Positions 32,801-40,797 are shown, counted from the stretch's first letter. The stretch: DNA of 45,170 bases from Bacteroidaceae bacterium (GCA_017465905.1 JAFTVE010000051.1:1-45170), one strand, 5' to 3'. The notes: a model not told the origin generated them from the letters alone. Numbers and translations: made by a program.

Positions 32801-34346
32801 CCACGCAAGCGGACACATCACCGTCGGAGGCAAGATGAACGCCATAGATCTCAATGGCACCCTGCTTGCCGATGCCAGCATGAAACTCACCCCCACCAAT
32901 GTGACATACCAGCTAAAAGACAGCATAAGGTTAACACCTGGAAGAATTCAGTTTGACGACATTACCGCGTATGATAACCGCAGACAAAAGGCTATCATCA
33001 ATGGAGCTGTGACACACAAATATTTGAAAGATTACGCCTACAGTCTCAATGTCGATGCACGAAACATATTGGGTATAGATCTCCCCAACACAGGAGACGA
33101 CAGTTTCTACACCACGATACGAGGCACAGGCGACATAATGATTAATGGCGGCCCTAACCAACCCTTACGAGTAGATATCGACGCTCGCCCTGAAGCAGGC
33201 TCAGAGTTTGCGCTAAGTATAACCAGCCAAAACGTCAACTCCAGCGAATCGTTCATCACTTTCCGAGACCGGGCATCTAAACGAAACACCATACCAAACA
33301 ATTCTCCACTTCAGACTCAGAGAAGACGAAGAACAACCCAGCCCACCACTCCACTACAGCTGAACATCAGAGCAAACGTCACTCAAGACGCTAAACTCAA
33401 ACTTGTCATGAACCAAGCCACCGATGATCACATCAGCGCCTATGGCGACGGAGACCTACAAATCAACATCAACGATGATGAAATTGAACTATTCGGAACC
33501 TACAGAGTAGCCAGAGGAGATTATCACTTCAGTCTTCAAGATGTTATCACCAAAGACTTTAGTTTGATTGAAGGAAGCACGGTCACCTTCGATGGAGACC
33601 CGATGTCAGCCCAGCTACAGATCACAGCACGCCACACTGTCAACAACAACGTACCGCTCAAAGACCTCAGTGCAGAATTAAATGACAACGTACGTGTCAA
33701 CTGTTTGCTAAACATCGGAGGTCCTCTAAGTGCCCCGACCCTTGGTTTCGACATAGAATTGCCACAAGGTACCGAGGAGCAAAGATCCATCTTGCGCAGC
33801 TACACGAGTACTGAAGAGCAGAGAAACATGCAATTCGTCTACCTTTTGGGATTAGGCAAGTTCTACACGCAGGATATGACGCAGAACATTGAGGAGGGAA
33901 ACGGGAACATGGAGTCGTTCCTCAGCAACACCATTTCAGGACAAATCAGCAATCTGCTTGCCAGTGTCATTAACAACGACAATTGGAACTTTGCCAGCAA
34001 CATCCGCACCGATAATCTGATGAGTGGCACGACTACCGGCACATGGGACAATATGGAAATCGCCGGAATCTTGGAGGGACGAATGCTGAACAACCGTCTC
34101 CTTATCAACGGTAATTTCGGCTACAGGGAGAACGCCTTGTATGCTTCAAACTTTATTGGAGACTTCGACGTACGCTATCTCCTTACTAACTCCCTGAGCG
34201 CGAAGATCTACAATAAGACCAACGACCGCTATTTCACCAAGACCTCACTCAACACACAAGGCGTGGGTCTGCTATTCCAAAAGGACTTCAATCATCTCAT
34301 TCCACGTCGTAAGAAGAAGGAGTCTGTCCCTGACAGTATACCCTGA
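29898..34346 (+). CDS. TamB-like translocation and assembly module protein (AsmA/DUF490)
   Basis: 1482 residues from GTG 29898. A very basic N-terminus (KRKKRRR) and one membrane anchor (about 9-28) are followed by a long beta-rich periplasmic region of repeated beta-helix style, with AsmA-like N-terminal sequence (PRFQQRISVILATELENKIGTRVNLGGVHW). The C-terminal DUF490/TamB domain (about 1090-1460) contains YRVARGDYHFSL, DPMSAQLQITARHTVNN, and FDIELPQGTEEQRSILRSYTSTEEQRNMQFVYLLGLGKF. TamB proteins bridge inner and outer membranes in phospholipid transport or outer-membrane protein assembly. No TamA/BamA partner is adjacent. The start was chosen because the upstream in-frame ATG lies in the promoter. 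The 3' end overlaps the convergent phosphopantetheinyl transferase gene by 55 bp. Confidence 0.9.
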   Translation: MKRKKRRRIQLILSLITLLIIGVTMLLNSPRFQQRISVILATELENKIGTRVNLGGVHWLFPNDLIIDSLAIDDQEGDLLFSVDRIAAKIEWKPLIREKKISIRNIRIFNPTVSVYKDSPEAVANYQFLIDAFAAKEKHESSKLNLRINSFLIRHAHLKYDIRHYENNESEESSLFKHINIEDFSTHISLKALTNDSISCILRQLNFKEQSGIQVDDLYFRFVGNHHGATLANFHLEMPHTSLRLDTIWASYSPDRFAESLIVKGKVQPSYITPQDLSSIVPEVKDVKERIHLTADFIGGLSQFNLKDLNVHTSNKDFEIQANGSSHIRGKSTDAININLQRVLLSHNAWNILETQLPNLYSSIPTEVTRLGKVEIKGDVSLNKAVSQIDLTAVTDAGTAKANMQIDEDGRYTTSIKGSDINVVKILPTSPLIRTNLTLAAQGTYNHNAPDKKLPLRGNFSGEATNTELLGYTYQTIRLDGNYAPESYEGTISLDDPNGQLTIDAIYSTGDIPQYTINLDADSLNLYAMNLISIHEGSTFSTELNGDIKGIDFNHMSGKININNTTIHREGDDYTIESINIYSTDPKEIDPTNAQQQHLSIGSDFVAGSIIGDFTYQTLGESLKWHLYHHLPSLCNHKHTHHLGNNNCNLSFDIYDVEPLKEFLLLPIDIEKAITIKAFLNDNNQKIWLKTEVPQLTFSEQELRGMEITLESTPNKSIVKGGGTLENQDGIKVTANMTANADNDQLTLGTSWNSSPNKLFDGQFQTKLQFAYTDDNQLSVFIDSDSSSTTINHADWKLHPFHVHIAPKHITIKDFRFEHNANEFVSIDGTVADTPSDTLQVKLNDLELNYLLSLVKLEGISFGGKLSGYINAADLYTKTPYLDGDIYAKDFTFCDGYMGDTHARAHWNQDSARLEFLADVQENSRHTAHIDGLVDIADNELWLDIDADSLNAAFLNSMLSSFMSDIKGHASGHITVGGKMNAIDLNGTLLADASMKLTPTNVTYQLKDSIRLTPGRIQFDDITAYDNRRQKAIINGAVTHKYLKDYAYSLNVDARNILGIDLPNTGDDSFYTTIRGTGDIMINGGPNQPLRVDIDARPEAGSEFALSITSQNVNSSESFITFRDRASKRNTIPNNSPLQTQRRRRTTQPTTPLQLNIRANVTQDAKLKLVMNQATDDHISAYGDGDLQININDDEIELFGTYRVARGDYHFSLQDVITKDFSLIEGSTVTFDGDPMSAQLQITARHTVNNNVPLKDLSAELNDNVRVNCLLNIGGPLSAPTLGFDIELPQGTEEQRSILRSYTSTEEQRNMQFVYLLGLGKFYTQDMTQNIEEGNGNMESFLSNTISGQISNLLASVINNDNWNFASNIRTDNLMSGTTTGTWDNMEIAGILEGRMLNNRLLINGNFGYRENALYASNFIGDFDVRYLLTNSLSAKIYNKTNDRYFTKTSLNTQGVGLLFQKDFNHLIPRRKKKESVPDSIP

Positions 34347-34981
34347 GTACCCATCACCCACGTACACACAAAGTCAGGGAACAGTTGATAGTTCACTAAG
34401 ATTGCAGCATTGGAAAGAAAGCCTACGGTTACGCTGAAGTTTCCTTGCGTCTCCAAAGCATAGGGCAATATATTGAAGGCCTTCTGAAAATCAGCGCCTT
34501 CAGCTACATCAAAAAATTTGTACAGGGCCTCTTTTGCCGACCATCCCAGAAGCTGGTATAACAGTCTATCACGCTCATCACATTTATCTATATACGCAGC
34601 CTCCTCCGAGGTGACAAACCGATGGGCTACACGCGAGACCCTCGGAGAAACTTGTTCAATATCTATGCCTATAGGAGCATCGTAGCAGTAAGCCAATGCT
34701 GCATATCCCTTTGTATGGGAGATACTGATATGACAATTACCATCTGATAAATAAGGGCGCCCTGTCTGATGATATGCCACCACAGACTCCGTCCCCAACA
34801 GTTCAGCCACAAGTACACGTACAGCAAGCCATTCGGCACGCCGGCTTTCATTACGTATTCCTTCCAACTGGCGATCATATAAATGAGTTCCAAGCATAGC
34901 GTATAGCTGATCGGCAGTCTCTGTAATGTGCCAAACAGCTATTCCGCCACCTTCAAATGTATGATGCGCATACTTTGGCAT
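34292..34981 (-). CDS. 4'-phosphopantetheinyl transferase superfamily protein
   Basis: 229 residues, Sfp-like length. It would transfer phosphopantetheine from CoA to a carrier protein. Family motifs: GNCHISISHTKGYAALA (about 81-97), the Mg2+-binding GIDIEQVSPRV (about 105-115), and WSAKEALYKFF (about 148-158). This is probably the acyl-carrier-protein activating enzyme in Bacteroidales lacking AcpS, but no carrier protein gene is nearby, so the substrate is uncertain. It lies 35 bp after ssb on the same strand and is probably the last gene of mutY-ssb-pptase. Its 3' end overlaps tamB tail to tail. Confidence 0.88.
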   Translation of the reverse strand: MPKYAHHTFEGGGIAVWHITETADQLYAMLGTHLYDRQLEGIRNESRRAEWLAVRVLVAELLGTESVVAYHQTGRPYLSDGNCHISISHTKGYAALAYCYDAPIGIDIEQVSPRVSRVAHRFVTSEEAAYIDKCDERDRLLYQLLGWSAKEALYKFFDVAEGADFQKAFNILPYALETQGNFSVTVGFLSNAAILVNYQLFPDFVCTWVMGTQGILSGTDSFFLRRGMR

Positions 34982-35016
34982 AGTGTTCTATCGGATACTC
35001 CGAAGAGGTACTCTTT

Positions 35017-35460
35017 TCAGAAAGGCATCTGATCTGTCTGTGCAGTGGAGGCTCCATTACCAGCATTGGCTACACCTGCCGAGGGAACAACACTTTGAAC
35101 CGTCGTAGAGGCAGCAGTACCCTGCTGCGGACGTGACAACATCTCCATGTTATCCACATAAATCTCCACCACAGTACGGCGCACACCATTTTGATCGTCA
35201 TATGAGCGACTGTGAATACTACCCTCAACATACAATTTGTCGCCCTTATGCACATATTTCTCTACAGTCTGAGCCAAACCACGCCAGAAAACCAAGTTAT
35301 GCCATTCTGTACGCTCAGGGACTTGCGTACCGTTAGGCAGTGTATACGCACGGTCCGAAGTTGCCAACGACACACTGGCGACAGCTACATCACGATCAAT
35401 ATAACGCACATTGGGCTCGCGTCCCACATTTCCTATAAGAATCACCTTGTTTACTGACAT
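35017..35460 (-). CDS. ssb: Single-stranded DNA-binding protein
   Basis: 147 residues. The N-terminal OB fold (about 1-108) shows NKVILIGNVGREPNVRYI, SLATSDRAY, TEWHNLVFW and VHKGDKLYVEGSIHSRSY. A Gly/Ala/Thr/Gln-rich linker follows, then the acidic tip DQMPF that recruits partner proteins. Length and tip are standard for bacterial SSB. It sits 64 bp after mutY. A possible separate -7 element (TAAATTTG at 35496-35489) lies in that gap. Confidence 0.97.
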   Translation of the reverse strand: MSVNKVILIGNVGREPNVRYIDRDVAVASVSLATSDRAYTLPNGTQVPERTEWHNLVFWRGLAQTVEKYVHKGDKLYVEGSIHSRSYDDQNGVRRTVVEIYVDNMEMLSRPQQGTAASTTVQSVVPSAGVANAGNGASTAQTDQMPF

Positions 35461-35488
35461 AGTTCTATTGTTTTATGATTTGAGATGT

Positions 35489-35496
35489 CAAATTTA
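35489..35496 (-). promoter_or_regulatory. Possible -7 element of ssb
   Basis: CAAATTTA on plus reads TAAATTTG on minus, 28 bp before the ssb start. No -33 match at 19-21 bp. Confidence 0.4.
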
Positions 35497-35524
35497 TGCA
35501 ATTATTTTCACATACGGAGTACAT

Positions 35525-36577
35525 TCACCTACTTTTTTCTTTCTCCATATACCGTTCTATCAAGCGCGGCAAAGCATAGCGGTCGAGATCAGCAAATGCC
35601 ACAGCCACATAATCATCACACTTGGGCAAATCACCCTGCACCACCAGTTCATGAAACGTAGCATACAAGACTCTATGCGAGAGTACATGTTTGACACCCC
35701 CTACGCCCCCTTTATACAGATACTCCGGCAAATTCTCGTGCCAATCTACAAATTCAGGCAACAGGAACAGGGAGTCACTATCAATGGGGGTATCTGTTTC
35801 GATTAGCGGAAATTCATACAGATTCCGCCAGATGTCGTTGGCAGTACGTTTGTGCAACAACAGGGCATCGCCATTGTGTATATATAAATAGGTAAGATAG
35901 CGTGGAGTCACCTTCACCTTATGCGTCTTTACAGGCAATGCTTCTACCCTACCCTCAGCAAGCGCCACGCACTTATCCGCCAAAGGACACTCAGCGCAAT
36001 TCGGGGAATGAGGAGTACACTGCAGAGCGCCAAACTCCATCGCTGCCTGATTATACTTCGCTGCGTACTCATCAGGAAGCAACGTCTGGGCTACCTCAGT
36101 TATTACGCGTTTGCCATGAACGGAGTCTATAGGCTGGTCAATACCGTAGACCCTTGACCACACCCGGCATACATTACCATCCACAGCAGCCTTAGCCTCA
36201 CCAAAAGCGAATGAGGCGATTGCCGCAGCTGTATAGTCACCCACTCCCTTGAGTTGGCGTATCTGGTCGTAAGTATTAGGGAAAGCACCCAGCGCCACAA
36301 TCTGCTTCGCCGCAGCGTGGAGGTTCCTAGCCCTAGAATAGTACCCCAATCCTTGCCAAGCCCGCATTACCTCATCTTCAGAAGCTGTTGCCAAAGCCTC
36401 CACAGTAGGAAAGCGTTCAATAAAACGGACGAAATAGTCGTACCCTTGCGCCACACGAGTTTGCTGCAGGATTATCTCAGAAATCCAAATAGCATATGGT
36501 TCTGAGGTCGAACGCCACGGCAGGTCGCGTTTATTCCTGTCGTACCATGCTAAAAGACGTCTGCAAATCTCATCCAT
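35525..36577 (-). CDS. mutY: A/G-specific adenine glycosylase
   Basis: Removes adenine mispaired with 8-oxoguanine. 350 residues from the ATG at 36577 (MDEICRRLLAWY); an upstream Met at 36607 overlaps the promoter and is rejected. Features: catalytic Glu in SEIILQQTRV (about 34-43), helix-hairpin-helix LKGVGDYTAAAIASF (about 110-124), catalytic Asp in AAVDGNVCRV (about 130-139), the 4Fe-4S loop C-x6-C-x2-C-x5-C in CTPHSPNCAECPLADKC (about 189-205), and a C-terminal NUDIX-like domain (about 225-350) for 8-oxoG recognition. It is first in the mutY-ssb-pptase set and divergent from the HU gene. Confidence 0.96.
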   Translation of the reverse strand: MDEICRRLLAWYDRNKRDLPWRSTSEPYAIWISEIILQQTRVAQGYDYFVRFIERFPTVEALATASEDEVMRAWQGLGYYSRARNLHAAAKQIVALGAFPNTYDQIRQLKGVGDYTAAAIASFAFGEAKAAVDGNVCRVWSRVYGIDQPIDSVHGKRVITEVAQTLLPDEYAAKYNQAAMEFGALQCTPHSPNCAECPLADKCVALAEGRVEALPVKTHKVKVTPRYLTYLYIHNGDALLLHKRTANDIWRNLYEFPLIETDTPIDSDSLFLLPEFVDWHENLPEYLYKGGVGGVKHVLSHRVLYATFHELVVQGDLPKCDDYVAVAFADLDRYALPRLIERYMEKEKSR

Positions 36578-36604
36578 TTTCAATGTCCATATCTGTTTAT
36601 ACTG

Positions 36605-36636
36605 CAAATTTAGTCAAAAAGACGAGACAGAGCAAA
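36605..36636 (-). promoter_or_regulatory. Promoter of mutY
   Basis: On the minus strand TTTG (36636-36633), 20 bp, TAAATTTG (36612-36605): full consensus, 27 bp before the mutY ATG. Confidence 0.8.
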
Positions 36637-36697
36637 CAAAGTGAGCCATTTACAAAAAAAAGAACCGAATATATTTTTTTAGGAACAAGAAAAACTC

Positions 36698-36705
36698 TAT
36701 ATTTG
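36698..36705 (+). promoter_or_regulatory. -7 element of HU gene
   Basis: TATATTTG, full -7 match, giving a leader of about 45 nt. The -33 region is T-rich without a clear TTTG. Confidence 0.5.
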
Positions 36706-36756
36706 CAGACTGAAATCCAAAAGGACAAATTGTACAACAATAAAAATATTAGAAAA

Positions 36757-37032
36757 ATGACAAAATCTGAGGTTGTTAACGCTATTAACAAGAAGACTGG
36801 AGTTGACAAGGCTGACGCTTTAAAGTGCGTTGAGGCATTCATGGAAGTAGTAAAGGAATCGTTGATCAACGAGGAGAACGTTTACTTAAGGGGATTTGGT
36901 AGCTTCATTTTGAAGAAGAGAGCACAGAAGACTGCGCGCAACATTTCTAAGAATACAACTATTGTTGTTCCCGAACACAACATTCCCGCATTTAAGCCCG
37001 CAAAGACATTTGCTGCTGACGTGAAGAAATAA
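36757..37032 (+). CDS. HU/IHF-family DNA-binding protein
   Basis: 91 residues, the standard HU length, from the ATG at 36757 (MTKSEVVNAINKKTGVDKADA). The helical dimerisation half is followed by NVYLRGFGSFILKKRAQKTARNISKNTTIVVPEHNIPAFKPAKTF, the HU beta-arm and C-terminal region, with the P-A-F-K-P tail. The arm tip has Val-Pro-Glu-His in place of the more usual I-P-A. It is an abundant nucleoid protein. An upstream in-frame Met (36496) would read through the divergent mutY promoter and is rejected. The small basic protein at 37064 follows after 31 bp. Confidence 0.95.
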   Translation: MTKSEVVNAINKKTGVDKADALKCVEAFMEVVKESLINEENVYLRGFGSFILKKRAQKTARNISKNTTIVVPEHNIPAFKPAKTFAADVKK

Positions 37033-37063
37033 AAAAAGTATTAATCCATAAAATTTATTAACT

Positions 37064-37153
37064 ATGCCAAACGGTAAGAAGCATAAGCGTCATAAAATGG
37101 CGACTCACAAGAGAAAGAAAAGACTGAGAAAGAACAGACACAAGAGCAAGTAA
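37064..37153 (+). CDS. 29-residue AURKAIP1/COX24-type basic protein (probable ribosomal mS38 relative)
   Basis: A short open frame encoding MPNGKKHKRHKMATHKRKKR plus RKNRHKSK-type tail: 20 of 29 residues are Lys, Arg or His, and none are acidic. The K-R-H-K-M-x-x-H-K-R-K-K-R-L-R-K-N-R pattern is the core of the COX24/AURKAIP1 C-terminal domain, known in the mitochondrial small-subunit protein mS38 and annotated in many Bacteroidetes genomes. It is probably a ribosome-associated small-subunit protein. It lies 31 bp after HU and is followed by a hairpin. It was identified by reading the gap directly, and its conservation with HU and rng is expected in related genomes. Confidence 0.8.
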   Translation: MPNGKKHKRHKMATHKRKKRLRKNRHKSK

Positions 37154-37176
37154 GCTCTGAACTCAGTTAGCAACAA

Positions 37177-37229
37177 GACAAGGAACAAACATCAGAATAT
37201 GGAACATGATTTTGAGTTTGTTCTTTGTC
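37177..37229 (+). terminator. Terminator-like hairpin after the HU/small-protein genes
   Basis: GACAAGGAACAAAC (37177-37190) pairs with GTTTGTTCTTTGTC (37216-37229) with one G-U, 25-nt loop, followed by GTATTTTG. It could end the HU transcript or attenuate read-through into rng. Confidence 0.5.
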
Positions 37230-37272
37230 GTATTTTGTAAAGTATTCATTTACTAATTAGAACCCAAGAAAA

Positions 37273-38847
37273 GTGACAACCGAATTATTCATCGATGTAC
37301 AGCCCCAAGAGATTACCATCGCCCTTACCGAAGACAAGGTGCTGATGGAGTATCAGCGAGAGGGACGCGAGGCGTCGTTCTCTGTGGGCAACATGTACTT
37401 AGGACGGGTAAAAAAAATTATGCCTGGCCTGAATGCATGCTTTGTTGATGTAGGTTCAGCCAAAGAAGCTTTTCTTCACTATCAGGACTTGGGTAGTCAC
37501 TACAACTGCTACCACAAGTATGTGAAACAGGTAATCAGCGACAAAAAGAAACTTGCTCCCATCTCCAAAGCCACCGGCCAGCCCGAACTCCCCAAAGAAG
37601 GAAGTATCAGCAACTATCTTCAGACCGGGCAGGAGATTATGGTGCAGGTTGTCAAGGAGCCCATATCCACCAAAGGTCCAAGACTCACCGCCGACCTCTC
37701 TTTTGCCGGCCGTTTCTTGGTACTCACTCCATTCTCCGACAAGGTCTCCGTATCGTCAAAGATCAAGTCATCAGAGGAGCGAGCACGACTCAAGCAACTC
37801 ATACAAAGCATCAAGCCCAAGAACTTCGGCGTCATCGTACGTACTGTGGCCGAAGGCAAGCGTGTAGCGGAGCTCGATGCCGAACTCAAGATCCTAGTCA
37901 AGCAGTGGGACGAGGCTATCGTCAAGGTTCAGAAAGCCGAGAAGCCCCCAGTGCTCATTTACGAAGAAAACAGCCGTGCTGTCGCCATGTTGCGCGACCT
38001 ATTCAGCCCCTCCTACGAAGCCATCTATATCAATGACAATGCCGTATACGACGAGATACGCAACTACGTAGCCTTGATTGCTCCCGACAGAGCGCATGTC
38101 GTAAAACACTACACGGGCACTCTGCCCATCTTCGACAACTTCGGCATCACCAAACAGATAAAGTCATCGTTTGGCCGAATCGTGCCCTACAAAGGAGGAG
38201 CCTACATGGTCATTGAGCACACCGAAGCTCTCCACGTAGTCGATGTCAATAGCGGCAACCGCTCACGAGGCAACACCAATCAGGAGGAGAATGCCATAGA
38301 CGTGAACCTCGGCGCTGCCGATGAACTGGCCCGCCAGCTCCGCCTGCGCGATATGGGCGGCATCATCGTGGTCGATTTCATCGACATGGACACAGCCGAA
38401 AACCGCCAGAAGCTCTATGAGCGCATGTGCCAGAATATGTCGCGCGACCGTGCCAAGCACAACATCCTTCCGCTCAGCAAGTTTGGTTTGATGCAGATTA
38501 CTCGCCAGCGCGTACGTCCCGCAATGGATGTCGCCGTTGAGGAGACCTGTCCTGTATGTTTCGGCAAAGGCACTATCAAGTCATCCATACTCTTCACCGA
38601 CACGCTGGAAAACAAAATTGATTACCTTGTAAACAAGCTGAAGATAAGCAAATTCAACCTACACATCCACCCTTACGTGGCAGCCTATGTCAACCAAGGG
38701 GTAGTATCTCTGAAAACTCGCTGGAGGATGAAGTATGGCTTCGGCATACGCATCACCCCCAACCAGAGTCTACCGCTACTTGCCTATACATTCTACGATG
38801 CCCAAGGCAACGAGATTGACATGAAGGAAGAGGTAGAGATGAAGTAA
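37273..38847 (+). CDS. rng: Ribonuclease E/G family protein
   Basis: Endoribonuclease for rRNA processing and mRNA decay; cytoplasmic. 524 residues, RNase G size, with a GTG start at 37273 (reads TTELFIDVQPQEITIAL). S1 domain about 36-140 (NMYLGRVKKIMPGLNACFVDVGSAKEAFLH). 5'-sensor and RNase H-like regions follow, with GPRLTADLSFAGR (about 135-147). The DNase I-like catalytic part has Mg2+-binding aspartates in LHVVDVNSG (about 317-325) and IIVVDFIDM (about 361-369). The zinc-link CPVCFGKG (about 424-431) serves the tetramer interface. It lacks the long C-terminal scaffold of RNase E. Confidence 0.93.
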   Translation: MTTELFIDVQPQEITIALTEDKVLMEYQREGREASFSVGNMYLGRVKKIMPGLNACFVDVGSAKEAFLHYQDLGSHYNCYHKYVKQVISDKKKLAPISKATGQPELPKEGSISNYLQTGQEIMVQVVKEPISTKGPRLTADLSFAGRFLVLTPFSDKVSVSSKIKSSEERARLKQLIQSIKPKNFGVIVRTVAEGKRVAELDAELKILVKQWDEAIVKVQKAEKPPVLIYEENSRAVAMLRDLFSPSYEAIYINDNAVYDEIRNYVALIAPDRAHVVKHYTGTLPIFDNFGITKQIKSSFGRIVPYKGGAYMVIEHTEALHVVDVNSGNRSRGNTNQEENAIDVNLGAADELARQLRLRDMGGIIVVDFIDMDTAENRQKLYERMCQNMSRDRAKHNILPLSKFGLMQITRQRVRPAMDVAVEETCPVCFGKGTIKSSILFTDTLENKIDYLVNKLKISKFNLHIHPYVAAYVNQGVVSLKTRWRMKYGFGIRITPNQSLPLLAYTFYDAQGNEIDMKEEVEMK

Positions 38848-38862
38848 CATCACACAAGAAAG

Positions 38863-38889
38863 AGAGGAGGAGCCATGAGCCCCTCCTCT
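38863..38889. terminator. Hairpin terminator between rng and LysM protein gene
   Basis: AGAGGAGGAGC / GCCCCTCCTCT (one mismatch), 5-nt loop, then TCTTCTTAT. It lies between the convergent stops at 38847 and 38913 and probably serves both. Confidence 0.65.
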
Positions 38890-38912
38890 TCTTATATCTG
38901 CCGCAAGCACAA

Positions 38913-39785
38913 TCAGCGCAAGCGTATTATATCACCTACCATCGGGGAGTAAGTATCTGGTGACACCTTGTTCATCTTATACAAGCGGTCGAGGCGCACG
39001 GCATACTTTTGCGATATCATGTGCATACTCTCCCCGTCAGCCACCACATGATGCGTATGAGGCTCCTTTGCACGGCGATGCTTACGGTGCAGATAGATGA
39101 TATCACCCTTTACAGGCACATAGTTCTTGTAGAGATCATTGTAGCGTATCAGCTTACGCTTCGGTATGCCAAACTCCTCCACTATGCCCTGCATTGTATC
39201 ACCCTGACGAGCCACGATGTATACGATACCGCTGGCAAGACGGGGTGTATGCGGCCCAAGATAGCGGGTCTGATTTCCCTGATTATGGTCAAACCGATCG
39301 AGTCCATAGCGTTCGATAATCTCAATCAGTTTCTCAGCATAAGTAGGACTGGTGGCATATCCGGCACGTTTGAGTCCGCGTGCCCAACTGATGTAATCAG
39401 TCTCGTCAAACTTGAAAAGAAAAGCATATCGTGCTCCAGTAGCAAGAAATATTGAGTGATCCTCATAGGAATCGCGTACAGATTTGTACACTCTGAAGCA
39501 CTCGCCCACCTCATCGTCATCGTGATAGGTGCGCTTGCCGTCCCAACTGTGGCATTTAATACCAAAGTGATTGTTCGATTTTTGCGCCAGCTCACTCTTC
39601 CCTGCGCTAGACTCCAGCAAGCCTTGTGCCAAGGTGATACTGGCAGGAATGTGATACTTATTCATCTGCTCGATGGCAATACCCTTATACTTTTCTATAT
39701 AAGCGATATAGTCGTTATTCTGCGCGCTCAATGAGCCAAGCACCGCACACAGCGCAACTACAATTGCAACAATTCGTTTATTCAT
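38913..39785 (-). CDS. Secreted N-acetylglucosaminidase (GH73-type) with two LysM domains
   Basis: 290 residues from MNKRIVAIVVALCAVLGSLSAQ (signal peptide, about 21 residues). The longer frame starting at 39890 lacks a signal peptide at its end and would overlap the divergent cdd promoter, so it is rejected. The Flg/GH73 glucosaminidase domain (about 25-175) has the catalytic Glu in ITLAQGLLESSAGKSELAQKSNNHFGIKC and YATSPTYAEKL near its end. Two LysM repeats (about 195-242 and 247-290) contain VARQGDTMQGIVEEFGI and VADGESMHMISQKYAV for peptidoglycan binding. It cleaves the glycan backbone during cell-wall growth or separation. It is divergent from cytidine deaminase. Confidence 0.9.
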   Translation of the reverse strand: MNKRIVAIVVALCAVLGSLSAQNNDYIAYIEKYKGIAIEQMNKYHIPASITLAQGLLESSAGKSELAQKSNNHFGIKCHSWDGKRTYHDDDEVGECFRVYKSVRDSYEDHSIFLATGARYAFLFKFDETDYISWARGLKRAGYATSPTYAEKLIEIIERYGLDRFDHNQGNQTRYLGPHTPRLASGIVYIVARQGDTMQGIVEEFGIPKRKLIRYNDLYKNYVPVKGDIIYLHRKHRRAKEPHTHHVVADGESMHMISQKYAVRLDRLYKMNKVSPDTYSPMVGDIIRLR

Positions 39786-39800
39786 AGCGTGAAATAAATG

Positions 39801-39808
39801 CAAAAGTA
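39801..39808 (-). promoter_or_regulatory. -7 element of LysM/glucosaminidase gene
   Basis: CAAAAGTA on plus reads TACTTTTG on minus, 15 bp before the chosen start at 39785. The -33 element is not clear. Confidence 0.5.
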
Positions 39809-39851
39809 ATAAAAAGCCACGGCCTACACAACAACTTATCTGTTCTTTTTG

Positions 39852-39859
39852 TACCTTTG
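39852..39859 (+). promoter_or_regulatory. -7 element of cytidine deaminase gene
   Basis: TACCTTTG, full -7 match, 37 bp before the cdd ATG. No clear -33. Confidence 0.5.
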
Positions 39860-39896
39860 CTGTAAACAGTGAGGACAAATCAAAAAACATATAAGC

Positions 39897-40379
39897 ATGA
39901 AAGAATTAATCCATACTTGCCACTACAAGCTCTACGCTTATGATGAGCTTTGCGAGGCCGATCGCAAACTGGTTGATGCCGCTAAAGAGTCCACCCAAAG
40001 TAGCTACGCCCCCTATTCGCAGTTCCAGGTCGGTGCTGCCGCATTATTATCAGATGGCACTATCGTATCGGGCAGTAACCAGGAGAATGCCGCCTATCCC
40101 TCTGGTCTGTGCGCTGAGCGCACCACCCTCTTCTTTGCCAATGCGGCACACCCCGACAAGGCTGTCGAAGCGCTTGCCGTAGCAGCCTATACCAACAGCA
40201 AGTTCACCAATGTCCCTGTCCCACCCTGTGGCGCGTGCCGTCAAGTCATGCTCGAGGTGGAGCAGCGCTATCACAAACCCATCCGCATCCTGCTCTACGG
40301 CACCGAGAGGACGTACGTTGTCGAGGGAGGTATCCGCGAACTGTTGCCCCTCATCTTCGATGCCTCGTTCCTGAAGTAA
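39897..40379 (+). CDS. cdd: Cytidine deaminase
   Basis: Zinc enzyme converting cytidine and deoxycytidine to uridine forms in pyrimidine salvage; 160 residues, homotetrameric class. Motifs: YAPYSQFQVGAAALLSDG (about 39-56), the substrate-binding N-x-E in SNQENAAYPSGLCAERTTLF, with zinc Cys and catalytic Glu in CAE (about 72-74), and the second zinc pair PPCGACRQ (about 110-117). The C-terminus ELLPLIF is typical. It stands alone with its own promoter. Confidence 0.97.
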   Translation: MKELIHTCHYKLYAYDELCEADRKLVDAAKESTQSSYAPYSQFQVGAAALLSDGTIVSGSNQENAAYPSGLCAERTTLFFANAAHPDKAVEALAVAAYTNSKFTNVPVPPCGACRQVMLEVEQRYHKPIRILLYGTERTYVVEGGIRELLPLIFDASFLK

Positions 40380-40768
40380 TCGCACAGCGTATTCCTCAAA
40401 GACTTTCTTTGAATCTGGGGTCTCCATGAGACGGAAAGCAGAGAAATCCTGTACGAAAATTTTGTAGCAGATTGTAAAGCAAATCCTGCGGTTTGCTTAC
40501 ATGGTGTTGAAATCGGAAGTATAGACTTGCTAAACTCAAAAACTTATGAATTCAAAAACTCACGTTTCGCTTACTTCTTGCTTTTTCCTAATCGCTCATG
40601 GCTGCGTTCTTTTTGTTCGCTTTGGGGATTGAGCGAGAAGAGGGCAAGGATTCCCCTATTCATCTTCTCTCGTGAACATAAATTGTCGTAAATTGGCCAT
40701 GAATTTTTCACAAATAGATTAAGGTCTTCTGTTGTTCAAAGCGCTTGCAGCTTCGAAGATGTAAAAAA
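40380..40768. other. About 390 bp without a recognisable gene
   Basis: Six-frame reading gives only fragments with many stops. There is a short segment with CTCACGTTTCGCTTACTTC and ATGGCTGCGTTC-like wording that resembles decayed, repeated sequence, but I cannot assign it. No promoter with both elements is seen. Confidence 0.45.
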
Positions 40769-40797
40769 GAAGCGGTGGATGACATGTCCACCGCTTC
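40769..40797 (-). terminator. Terminator of FISUMP surface-protein operon
   Basis: GAAGCGGTGGA / TCCACCGCTTC, perfect 11-bp arms, 7-nt loop. On the minus strand it is followed by TTTTTTAC. It lies 47 bp after the stop at 40844. Confidence 0.85.

Noticed and set aside
40050-40427. 125-codon minus-strand frame opposite cdd
   Set aside because: Shadow of the cytidine deaminase gene; no motif, start signal or promoter.
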